DNA of 64,000 nt. Origin: Rotaria macrura. Taxonomy: Eukaryota; Rotifera; Eurotatoria; Philodinida; Philodinidae. A program made the translations under genes and the position numbers. Every line of letters starts with the position of its first letter. Position 1 is the first letter of the stretch. The notes under the pieces were generated by a model. The model was not told the DNA's origin. It saw only the letters and a list, made by a program, of their open reading frames with translations, and did no database searches. The DNA lies in NCBI GenBank assembly GCA_900239685.1, contig OENT01000340.1:1-64000 (forward strand), written 5' to 3'. This document shows, piece by piece, positions 1-9,827 of the stretch.

Positions 1-159
1 AGGATTGTTGGGATCAATATTTGCATCGACCCACAAGACGATATAGTTTTCGGCGATTCGTCGTCTTATTTTTTGACTCATTTTGTATCCGATTTGATAT
101 TGGAATGAGAATACTATTTGACGAGCACCGACTGGTTCTTGAAACAAATATTGCTTGGT
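1..159 (-). CDS. Partial exon of a 'WVDANID' protein running off the left edge
   Basis: On the minus strand an open frame of 53 codons follows a plausible acceptor (CTAAACAG at about 167-160) and runs off the window edge without a stop. The peptide contains ENYIVLWVDANIDPNNP, with an internal methionine at 80-78 that could be the start if the upstream part is 5' UTR. From memory, this kind of segment opens the N-terminal region of large multi-domain proteins, often with ADP-ribosyltransferase or TPR modules, that are abundant in bdelloid rotifers. That assignment is inference: no catalytic domain lies inside the window, so the product cannot be named. Confidence 0.4.
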
Positions 160-1286
160 CTGTTTAGAAAAACGCGACTAGTTGTCGTTTTTTATAGACT
201 CTTACCAATCGTTCGCACTAGTTACAGTTGGAAAATATGCCGATAAAAACACACAAAAAGAATACATTTCAACCATGGAGGTAAGAGTATGTATTGTTCG
301 CTCCATTGATTTTGTTTTTCTCTTTCTTTCCAATATTTATGCGCTATTATCCCTCTTCCATTATTTTTGTTATTCTCTTCGTTGAATGTTTCCTTCTCTC
401 TTACGCATTGATACATACTAAAATATAATCCGTCGTCAGTATTTGTTTCACATATAGACACAGAGAGCGTTATGTTGGTTTTTTCCCATCTGACTATTTA
501 GAATGTACCATTGATAAATCACTTGCTCTCACAATATTAAAAAAGAAACATTTCGAAATAAGATAGTAATTGGAATCGACTTATAGACTTACAGGGGCAA
601 ATAGATAAATTTGAATCATTCATATGACTTCATTTTTTTTGCGTTTTTTACTCTCTTAATGCGCGTGAACAGATTATTGGTATGAACGTACAAAAGACCT
701 TTAAGATTGGCCACATCCAACTGATCTTCGGTAACACTCGTAAGTCCTGAACATCAATCGAAGCTTTCAAAATCACCGACCAGCATAACTAACCTTTAAT
801 TCATTTAAATTTTATACATTTTATCATCTATATCTGCTCAATAGTAATTAAAAATAAACTCCCTTAAGTGTTGACCATAGCTAAAGACTTCTTAGATATA
901 CTACCGGTGAAAAGTTTCATTGGTTTTTATTTAGCTAGAGCACAGAGTTACCCCGAAACTTCCTAGCATCATGGAATTTTTAAAGAATGGAATTTTTTTA
1001 GGGTGTATAGTAAAGAGTCTAGCAGTTTACTGCGAAAATAAACAAAATACAGATAAAAGTACTTCACGAAAGTTGTTCAGTTTTCAATAAGCATTCAGAG
1101 CATCACGTCATATCTTCACATGCATAATTATACAAGTAACGCTCGTCGTGCGACTCGCTAGACCCTCGACTGAATATTATGTGTTCAGATATATATCAGT
1201 TAACAATTCTCAAGACAACTAGTATCCAATGTTTGATGAAGGGTATGTATGAGTATGGATATTTATATTCTCAGCAATGTCGTTAG
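160..1286. other. Gene-free stretch, nothing recognised
   Basis: AT-rich DNA with only short chance open frames. No coding exon, RNA gene or element with recognisable ends was found. Confidence 0.5.
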
Positions 1287-1463
1287 CAGAGACGGAAATG
1301 GAATCGAATCGAATTGAATCGACTCGCAGTTGAAGGCTTTTAAAAAATATGCCGAATCGAATCAAAATTTTGAGGGACCCAGGGGTACTGAATTGAATAG
1401 AATCTAAATCTTGAAACACCGAATCGAATCAAATGGCACCTTTGTCATTCGTTTCGGTCTCTG
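1287..1463. mobile_element. Short hAT-like non-autonomous element (GAATC-rich)
   Basis: The left end reads CAGAGACGGAAA and the reverse complement of the right end reads CAGAGACCGAAA, so the two ends form terminal inverted repeats. Just inside both ends are repeats of GAATC (GGAATCGAATCGAATTGAATC on the left, CGAATCGAATC near the right). The flanking 8-mers, GTCGTTAG and ATCATTAT, match at only 5 of 8 positions, so any target-site duplication is decayed. It is placed with the other CAGAG-ended elements in this window because it has the same start and the same subterminal-pentamer layout. It has no coding capacity. Confidence 0.5.
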
Positions 1464-2118
1464 ATCATTATCCGCGATGAAATGCGTGTTCGTGTGACAC
1501 ATTTTGTTAGAAATTTATCAATCCAAGCCTTATCCACACAGTAATATCTAACTGGAACCTAAATGAACAGTACTGAGACAGCAGTATCTACATACATGTT
1601 TCGACAGAAGCGATTTCATTCAACTTACAAGCAGCATCAACAAAGAAAGAACATCCACGAAACTAATTTGAAAACACAGCATACTCCTTAAAAGCTCTAG
1701 TGAAAGTCCGTTTTGTTACGAAAACATCATGTGAACATGCTATTTGCTAGTTGTTCAGTAGATTTCTGTATCAAAATAAATCATATTTGATCAGACCTAT
1801 ACTGGGAATACACTACTTGAGTAACGTTTTTTCTCAAAGTAATCATCGGACGAGACAGATGATTTCAATATCCTCGCATTTGGAAATGTGGCAGGAGAAT
1901 TTAGAATCTAGTTGATATCGGAATTTTTCATTATTCTATGAATATTGCGAGAAAGTGATTTATAGAAATAAAATTTTGTTAGTGAGTTCTAAAAGATATA
2001 CTGATGACATGTGTAATACTAAAACAAATGATTATGTTTGGATAATTAATTAATGCTTATTTTGAAGATGTGAAGAGGAAAAAAAAGAAAGAGTCCGGAA
2101 AACTGAGATTTTACTGAT
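1464..2118. other. Gene-free stretch, nothing recognised
   Basis: No exon, RNA gene or repeat boundary could be supported here. Confidence 0.5.
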
Positions 2119-2248
2119 TGGGACATAGGGACATTGAATTTTTATTTTCTCTAGTTTAAGGAAAGAAAAAGATTTTCGCTATGTTTTTTTTGATGTGCGG
2201 GACATTGGGACAAAGGGACAATGAATTTATTTTCTCTAGTTGAAGAAA
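2119..2248. repeat. Two-copy tandem repeat of about 80 bp
   Basis: Two similar units each read roughly GGGACAnnGGGACAnTGAA followed by TTTTCTCTAGTTnAAG. The second unit is cut short by the hAT-like fold-back that starts at 2251, and its likely continuation (AAGAAAAAGATTTTCGCTAT) reappears at 4061-4080 on the far side. This places the insertion inside the second tandem copy. Confidence 0.55.
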
Positions 2249-2250
2249 AG

Positions 2251-4057
2251 TAGGGATGCAACAAATCCTTATATTTTGTACATTTCTGTAGAAAGATTGA
2301 AATTTTTCTAAATGAAAACCCACCAAATCCAACCAAATCTTTGTGTCAATCATAATCAGTTTTAATCGCTCTTTCTAATACTGGTATTTATCTACCAAAT
2401 CCATACCAAATCCTGCGTAAGATTTGGTGGGATTTGTTAAATATGTCGCCATTTTCACCAAATCCTGACAAATCTTACACAGGATTTGGTAGGGATTTGG
2501 TAGATAAATACCAGTATTAGAAAGAGCGATTAAAACTGATTATGATTGACACGAAGATTTGGTTGGATTTGGTGGGTTTTTATTTAGAAAAAGGAAGTGC
2601 TACCTATACCACCTGCTAGAGATGTTTTCTTTTAAATATTTTAACGTTGAGACTTATGTAAGGCTATTGGATCAGCAAATCAATCCTTGCACATTTTTCG
2701 TTTTGGTGAAAAAATCAATACTTTAGGAGACGGATCATTTTGAATAAATACTGATCCATATGCTATATTATGACTTAATATCTCATCCATAGTTGCATGA
2801 AAAATTATCAAAATTGTACTACATTTATAAAAGATGTTACCTTAAAAAATAAAAATATAATAATCCTGAATAGTTGCTCAACTAATGAGTACTGCTTATC
2901 ATTCAAGTGTACTCACTGATGCACTTGTTTTGTACTGCATCAGAAAGATTGTGTAACCTATAACTTCACAACAATTCATTTTTAAACGGTGAAGTTTTTA
3001 TCATCAATGCAGCTTTATACAGGCTAGCAAAATATTTAAAAAGATTTGAGAAAAGATGAAGATCCTTAATGCGGTGATACAAACTTCTTAAGGAAGACAA
3101 CATAACAAAAAAACATCACCAAAGAAAAAGCTACTAGTTATAGATTTTGAGCATCAAATGTTACTTTTTATTCAAAATAACGTTCATTTTCGGAATCAGC
3201 ATGCTAAAAGACATCGGCAGCTGTAAAATTTATCAGAAAATTCAGCAAATGAAAATTATCTCCTGTACTCCCCCTCGACCGTTTTTAACGGGAAAATTTT
3301 AGGCTGTACCCCCTTACAGGCGAAAATTTTCATTAGCCAAATTTTCTGATAAATCTTACAGCTTCCGATGTATCTTTGCATGCTGATTCCGAAAATGATA
3401 GTTATTTTGAATGAAAAGCAATTCGTATATTCAAAATCTACAACTAGTTACTGTTTTTTTGGTCATCTCCTCTTACTGTTGTCTTTCTCCAGAAGTTTGT
3501 ATCACCGCATTAAAGATCGTGATCTTTTCTCGAATCTTTTTAAATATTTTGCTAGCCTGTATAAAGCTGCATTGATGATAAAAACTTCACCGTTTAAAAA
3601 TGAATTGTTGTGAAGTTATAGGTTACACAATCTTTCTGATGCAGTACAAAACAAGTGCATCAGTGAGTACACTTGAATGATAAGCAGTACTCATTAGTTG
3701 AGCAACTATTCAAGATTATTATATTTTTATTTTTTAAGGTAACATCTTTTATAAATTTAGTACAATTTTGATAATTTTTCATGCAACTATGGATGAGATA
3801 TTAAGTCATAATATAGCATATGGATCAGTATTTATTCAAAATGATCCGTCTCCTAAAGTATTGATTTTTTCACCAAAACGAAAAATGTGCAAGGATTGAT
3901 TTGCTGATCCAATAGCCTCACATAAGTCTCAACGTTAAAATATTTAAAAGAAAAAAAATCTAGCGGGCGGGGGAGGTATAGCCCATGAAAAAAAACGTCA
4001 CTTCCTTTCAATCTTTGTGCAAAAATGTACAAAAAATAAGGATTCGTTGCACCCCTA
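2251..4057. mobile_element. hAT-like fold-back transposon with a nested insertion
   Basis: The left end begins TAGGGATGCAACAAATCC and the reverse complement of the right end begins TAGGGGTGCAACGAATCC, a TIR style typical of hAT elements. Nearly the whole element is one long inverted repeat centred near 3290. For example, the stretch around 2640-2770 reappears inverted at about 3830-3960, and the stretch from 2880 to 3060 reappears inverted at about 3500-3700. Arms are roughly 650 bp or more once the insertion at 2303-2592 is removed. The flanks are A-rich (AAGAAAAG on the left, AAAAAAGA on the right), so an 8-bp TSD cannot be resolved. No transposase frame is present; open frames inside are chance products of the palindrome. 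Confidence 0.75.
2303..2592. mobile_element. 290-bp fold-back element inserted in the left arm
   Basis: This interval is itself an almost perfect hairpin. It starts TTTTTCTAAATGAAAACCCA and ends with the near inverse TGGGTTTTTATTTAGAAAAA, with centre near 2447. It carries repeated ACCAAATCC / GGATTTGGT motifs. The right arm of the surrounding fold-back lacks it: there GATTGAAA runs straight into GGAAGTG, whereas on the left these are separated by exactly this interval. That empty-site comparison supports a later, separate insertion. Confidence 0.75.
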
Positions 4058-5545
4058 AAAAAAGAAAAAGATTTTCGCTATCTCAAGCAGGTGGGATGGT
4101 GATGGCAGGTTCTTTTTAGTCATATGATATGGGAGGGTAGTAAATGTCTTTTTTAAATTTTTAGTGAAATGAATAAACATTTTTATTTATATGAGTATTC
4201 TGTTTGATGTGTTATGATCTACAATTGTTGTCCGTTAAAAAAACAGATAAGTTAATATAAAAGAAACTTCATAATCTATGTGTAGTCATTGCCTATTTTA
4301 TAGCGACGAAGATTGAGAATTAAAACTCAAATTAATAAACAAAGGATAAAGAAATAAGTAGATTTTACTAAAGTATTTGAATGTAAAACCAGGATAAATA
4401 AATATTTATTTGATAATGTAACATAAATAGCGTAATCAACGAAGTATTTTATTTCCTTTTAAAATTATATCATGAGTTCAGGAAGATACATTAATTACTA
4501 TGTAACTCGTACAAGCGATATGAAAGAACATTGAGATGAATGAAAAATAGGAAATAAAATTTTGTTTTTTTTGGTCACCAATTTGAAAAAGAAATCTATA
4601 TTTGATAAATTAGAAAATACATTGCTAAATTTAACTCATAGAAAACGTTTACCTATCGTTCACATAGCTTTATTTACATTTCGATTTTCGAAATTCTTTT
4701 TTTCTTCTCTTCGCTGTCTTTTGTGTCTATTTTCTCTATCTTAAATAAATCTATTATTCCAATCTGAACTAAATTCTCATGTCAACTGTACCATACATAT
4801 AATATTCTTGAAGAAATCGATGTGGAAAATTATCAAAATGCTACTATCAAAGCAAAAGAATATATGCATTTCACCTGCAACAGAAAGTGCGCAAAATGTG
4901 ATACATGCTTAACTAAAATAATCTACGTCATTAAATGATGATGAGTACACATTATTCTTTGTATCCTATGTTCATAAATAATAGAAAAAAAAATCATTGC
5001 GCATCTTACAATACAAACAGTAGAAGAGAAACGATAAAATATGTCAGGAAATTTCGAAATATGATAACAATCAAGTAAAGCAGAAAAACAGACAAAATTT
5101 CACCGAGAATTTTGCTTTGTAAAATATTTTGTGATTAGCTATGAACATGCTTATGGATATACGGCTTTCTCCGATAGGCAAGATAGCATTTGGAGTCCAA
5201 AAACTGTTGTTTAGTCAACAGTATCCAATCAAGGTTGTGATGCTATTGTTTCTCCTAGCTTCATAAAATCATGAAAACTACCCTAGGCGTAATAATTGCT
5301 TGCTAGTGAGGAAGCATACAGATAAACTACCGTACATATCAATGGAAGAATAAGAATTGATATAATGAACGGTAATCTCAACTTCGGTCGAAGAGAAAAA
5401 TGTCGAAAGGAATAAAGTCGAAAAGAAAAACTATACTAATGCCGAAGTGTGAAATGTCGAAAAATAAAAAAATGATACTAATTTAGATAAGCAAAAATGT
5501 CGTAGGTGATAGCTTTGGAAGCCATCCAGGTCGAATCCTCATGAT
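4058..5545. other. Gene-free stretch
   Basis: AT-rich DNA with no supported exon, RNA gene or transposon end. Confidence 0.45.
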
Positions 5546-5900
5546 CGTTAACGACCATATTCATCATAATACGGCCGCCGTGACCGTATTTGGTCGTAAT
5601 TCAGCGTAATATATGGCTCAGTATTACGATCGTATTTCTCTGGATTGTGTACTGTAAAATACGATCATCTACGGAAACACGAAAATCGCCATTTATCATC
5701 AACTTTGATGAAAACCCTACACTTTGTCGTGCATCGATCGTTTACGGTAAAATACGATCCATTACAAAGGTCGTTTGCGATCGAAAACGACTGTATACCT
5801 TCTTAAACGACACGGAGAAATACGATCGTAATACTAAGCCATGTATTACGACGATATACGGTCGTGTACGCCATTCTATATGGTCGCAAACGCTTGTTCA
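5546..5900. repeat. Inverted repeat rich in ACGATCGTA / ACGGTCGT motifs
   Basis: The left part (about 5550-5640), containing CAGTATTACGATCGTATTTC, reappears inverted at about 5805-5895 as GAAATACGATCGTAATACT. Outer portions also match in inverse, as CGACCATAT on the left and ATATGGTCG on the right. The interior is packed with short ACGATC and ACGGT motifs, which resemble subterminal repeats of a DNA transposon. TIR tips and TSD were not fixed. Confidence 0.55.
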
Positions 5901-5923
5901 TGGAATCCGTAATCATCGACATG

Positions 5924-6159
5924 CACTGTAAAAAATAAGAGTTTGTGAAAGTGCAACGGGACACAAACCCTTTTTTCCGTTTTTGAAATATCTGATAAAC
6001 GCTTTTTCTGAATCATAAACGTAAAAACCGTTTATTATCTTCGTCATATACGGAAAGAAAGGGTTTGTGTCCAGTTGCACTTTCATAAATCCATTTTTGT
6101 TTAATACCCTCTCAAAAACGTTTCTTTCGTTTATTATTCTACGGATTTTTTTTACAGTG
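5924..6159. mobile_element. 236-bp MITE with CACTGTAAAAAA ends
   Basis: The left end is CACTGTAAAAAATAAG and the right end is the inverse, ATTTTTTTTACAGTG. Internal arms also pair: GTGCAACGGGACACAAACCC on the left against GGGTTTGTGTCCAGTTGCAC on the right. No clear target-site duplication was found, so the superfamily is open. It is non-coding. Confidence 0.6.
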
Positions 6160-7095
6160 TGGGCAGTCTCCAGCACAAATATGTCCGAATCATAATTCCA
6201 AATCAACTCCCAATGACATCTTCATGTATAAATTTTCCAAAGCATATAATTCAACACTTTTATTATTTAGCTTTCAAATATTTCGATATTTTTCAGTTTT
6301 CAATATATTTATCTTCTGATATTTTTTTTGACATTCTTATGTTTCGACATTTTTCTTTCGACCAAAGTTGAGAGAATCATAATGAACATCTACAAAAACA
6401 TCAGTACAATGAGTCTTTTGATTTTTTAAGCTCTTAAAAATTTTTCAATTGAGTGTGATTCGTTTATTCTAATGTTCTTTCTACTTATGGAAATAAATGA
6501 AACTTAAGTTGAAAACATATTCTTTATGCTTGTGCCGAGGATTCACACAGCCAAGTATGATATACACTTATATTTTTACCTACGTATAAGAGAATAATTA
6601 AAGAGCACTATGAAAAGAATCAATCGGCATCATGTTTCAAAACCATGTGTAATTCATTTGCATAGTTTCAATGCATCATTTCTAACAAACAAGTCATTTT
6701 CTGTTCGATAAGAAAAAGGTTGTTTCTCGAAAAAATACTATTTCGTGTGATTGAATTTTCAACGATCATCTGTAAAAAGTCTTCATCGAATTCATCCATT
6801 ATCTATTAAGAATTTGTCAATTGTTGATATTTAATTAGAAATTTTATCCTGCATACTTTCATGTTTTACTGTCAACAATACTTAAGCAATTTATGAATCA
6901 ATACACTTGAGTATATTATAAATATATATATTAGTATGGAACACGAATTTTATCGATTTTTAGAATTTTTTTATAATGTATTTCATGTTAGTAAATCAAT
7001 CTGCCAACTGTGAATTCATCGCTACAACAAAACGATTCAGAATAATCATATAGATCTGTCAAGCCATACTTCTTATTGAAATTCTGAAGAGCAAT
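6160..7095. other. Gene-free stretch
   Basis: No supported feature. The DNA is AT-rich and the frames are short. Confidence 0.45.
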
Positions 7096-7097
7096 TA

Positions 7098-7572
7098 ATG
7101 GAAGGGTCGAAATTATTCGAACAAAATCTTTGCTCAGTTTTGACGCATGTGAAAGTATTTGAAACGAGTCGAATCTTGTTCGAAGATAGACGTAGAAAGG
7201 TTGCATCTGTTTTTGTTCAAGAGCAAGAAAAAAGCTTTCGAGAGATCTTAAAAACGATGTCAAACCGCGGACAAGCAGATTTTTGCTAATGTATATAGGT
7301 TCTTTTGTGAAGATGATGTACAAGTTATCAGATACCGTAATTTTGTAAAACTGACATTTCTTTACAAAACAGGATATTGAATTACGTTGTAGCTTTCAGA
7401 CAAGTGAATGGTATTCTCAAAAATGAGAATGAAAAAAAAATCGAAATTCGCGAACAAAAACTGACAGAAATTTTATAAGTTCATATTCAGAAAGAACACT
7501 AGATTCTGGTTCTATTCCATAAGTTTAGAATAGTCTGAAATACTTTCAAACGAACAAAACTTTCATTGGAAC
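7098..7572. repeat. Diverged inverted copies of a local repeat family
   Basis: The stretch at about 7105-7210 (with GTGAAAGTATTTGAAACGAG) resembles the one at 8820-8930 (CTTGAAAGTATTTCCGACTAG) in the same orientation. About 7490-7570 looks like the same unit inverted. The hAT-like element at 7573-8744 is inserted at the right end of this repeat. The open frames in the copies look alike, but this could be DNA-level similarity of a non-coding repeat. Confidence 0.4.
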
Positions 7573-8744
7573 CAGAGCTCCGAATGGGATGGGACAATCC
7601 CATCCCGTCCCATCCCATCCCATCCCATGGGACGTGTTGGAACGAAACATGGATCGATGGGATGGGATGGGACAAATTATTTTTCTTCAATGACCCATGG
7701 GACGACTTGGGACGAAACATGGATTCATGGGATGGGACGGGATGAAAGATTCGTCCCATGGGACGATTATATGGATTTTTCGATTATGATTTTTTTTGTA
7801 TAAAAGATGATGTTCGTAGACATTGACAAGAGTCAATCTCATTTTTCGTTCTTGTTTTCTATTGAGGGTTGTTCTTCGATAATGTATCCATTCCCGGATC
7901 ATCATGATGAGTCCTTTGTGATAAAATTCTCATGAATTTCCAGTAATGTTTAGACGTCAAAAAAAAAATAAAATTTGGAAGTTTCGGAAATTCCAAGCCT
8001 TTGGGTTCTGAATTGTTCAGTGCTCCCAAAAGTTATCTAATACCCGAGATTTCTGAAAATAACAATATCTCTTAATGTTTTGATTTCACTGCCGTGTATT
8101 AATAGTGTCGATGGATACTTTGGAGATTTTGATAATTTCCTTTTTCGAGAATCTAAATATACCTCTGAATCTCATAAAGAAAATACAATTTCTTGTCTGC
8201 TCTCAGCCGCACTATGTAATTATATAGCCTCAGAGCAGTTCCTTGACGAAAAATTGCGACTTAAAATATCCTTGAATGTTGTGACGAATTAGAAAGGCAA
8301 GAAATGAAGTAAAAAAACGTCGATGTCCTTTTAAGAATAATGTGGTTCTAAAGCACTATTGTTGTGCTAATTACATTTTTAGTGTTGTCGAGGATATAAG
8401 GCAATTAACCTAATTCTTCTTCTATTTGTTAAAATAGATTGCATTTGAAAAATGAAAAAATAGAAGACCTTTCAGCAATGTGAAAATTTTGCAATATATT
8501 TGATAAACGATAAAATTTTATCTTGCATGAAAATCCCATGGGACGAGATGGGATGGGATGGGATCACTTTCAAATCCCATGGGATGGGATGGGACGAAAA
8601 TTTTTTAAAATTGATCTCATGGGATGCGATGGGCTGATTTTTAAATCGATGGGATGGGATGGGCCGACTTTTGAATTCTATGGGATGGGATGGGGTGGGA
8701 CGGATGAAGAAAATTAGTCCCATCCCATCCCATTCGGAGGTCTG
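7573..8744. mobile_element. hAT-like non-autonomous element with GGGAT arrays and exact 8-bp TSD
   Basis: The element starts CAGAGCTCCGAATGGGATGG and, read from the other side, CAGACCTCCGAATGGGATGG. It is flanked by perfect 8-bp direct repeats ATTGGAAC at 7565-7572 and 8745-8752. An 8-bp TSD with CAG-type TIRs is the signature of hAT transposons. Both subterminal regions (7583-7770 and 8530-8732) contain irregular arrays of GGGAT/ATCCC with interspersed CCATGGGACG. The middle (7800-8500) is AT-rich with no transposase, so this is a non-autonomous derivative that would need an enzyme in trans. Confidence 0.85.
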
Positions 8745-8813
8745 ATTGGAACACTTTCGCGATTCACTTGTTGAAAGATATCTTAAGATTCTAATTAGAA
8801 GAAAAACGATACA

Positions 8814-9572
8814 ACGGATGGTCGGAAAGTTTTAGTACAAAATGTTCGTTCATTTTTGACCCGCTTGAAAGTATTTCCGACTAGTCTTAATCTATTCAGT
8901 AGAAGTAGAATTGTGTGCTCTTTCTGATTATGGACTTAGAAATTCTGTGTCGGCTTTTGTTGGAGATTTATGAAATAATCTTTCAATGGTCTAAAATATT
9001 AGTTTAGACAGAATTTTTTTCGCGCATTTTTTGATTTTCACTTTGGTGACCCTAAACTAAAAGTTGGAACCTTTATTATTATTCCAGCTGGCACAGCAAA
9101 ATCTACTTTAAAGAGTGTTGTGCCTTTCGACAAGGCTTATGAAATTTCCTGTTTCCTAAATCGTCATTTTTGAAAAATCGACTTTTTGACAAAAAAGCGT
9201 TTTACATGAAAACGAGCGCTTCGAAAATTGCGTATAGTTCTCATTGGGTAAAAGCTAAACTCTAATTCACTACCACATTTTGTCAAGAATTGTTCCCTCT
9301 ACAAAGCAACCATATCCGACAATTCTTAGCATTTTCAAAAAGGAATTTATAAGGATTAACAATACTTGTTTGTCTGCTGTCCAAACTAATTTTTTAGCCC
9401 GTTGAAAGATTACTCCATAAATCTGAAACAAAAATCGACATAATTTCTTTGTCCTTATTCGGAAAGAGCCCACAATTCTACTTCTAATGCATAGATTGTG
9501 ACTTGTCGGAAATATTTTCAAGCGGGTCACAAATGAACAAACATTTTGTACCAAAACTTTCCGACCATTCGT
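8814..9572. repeat. Long inverted repeat, arms about 190-210 bp
   Basis: The left arm (8814-about 9005, starting ACGGATGGTCGGAAAGTT) returns inverted at about 9362-9572 (ending AACTTTCCGACCATTCGTT). The arms include the CTTGAAAGTATTTCCGACTAG / ATATTTTCAAGCGGG segments. The loop of about 350 bp is not repeated. The outer tips were not tied to a TSD, so this may be a fold-back transposon or two copies inserted head to head. Confidence 0.6.
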
Positions 9573-9827
9573 TATTCAGACGCTCCAGAATATTCCACTC
9601 GTTTTTCGTCAGCATATTGAACACGAGCACATAATGTAATTTATTTACCGATATTTATAATGGTAAAATACATGTGACAAACAAGTAGTGAATACGAACT
9701 GGACGAAAGAGATAGTCTTACAAAGAATCTCATTCAGCATACTCATTCAATCTATGATGTTAAAACAATTGATATTGACTATAGCTCAAGAATAACAAAA
9801 TACAAGTGACACTTTTTCTTTGCTAAT

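Noticed and set aside
3368..3613. 81-codon plus-strand open frame inside the fold-back at 2251-4057
   Set aside because: It lies in one arm and the loop of a palindromic transposon and has no domain; the frame is a by-product.
5505..5545. Possible tRNA from a GGTCGAATCC B-box-like string
   Set aside because: No A box or cloverleaf arms could be fitted around it.
7499..7905. Overlapping minus-strand frames rich in H, P and S
   Set aside because: They are translations of the GGGAT/ATCCC subterminal array of the element at 7573.
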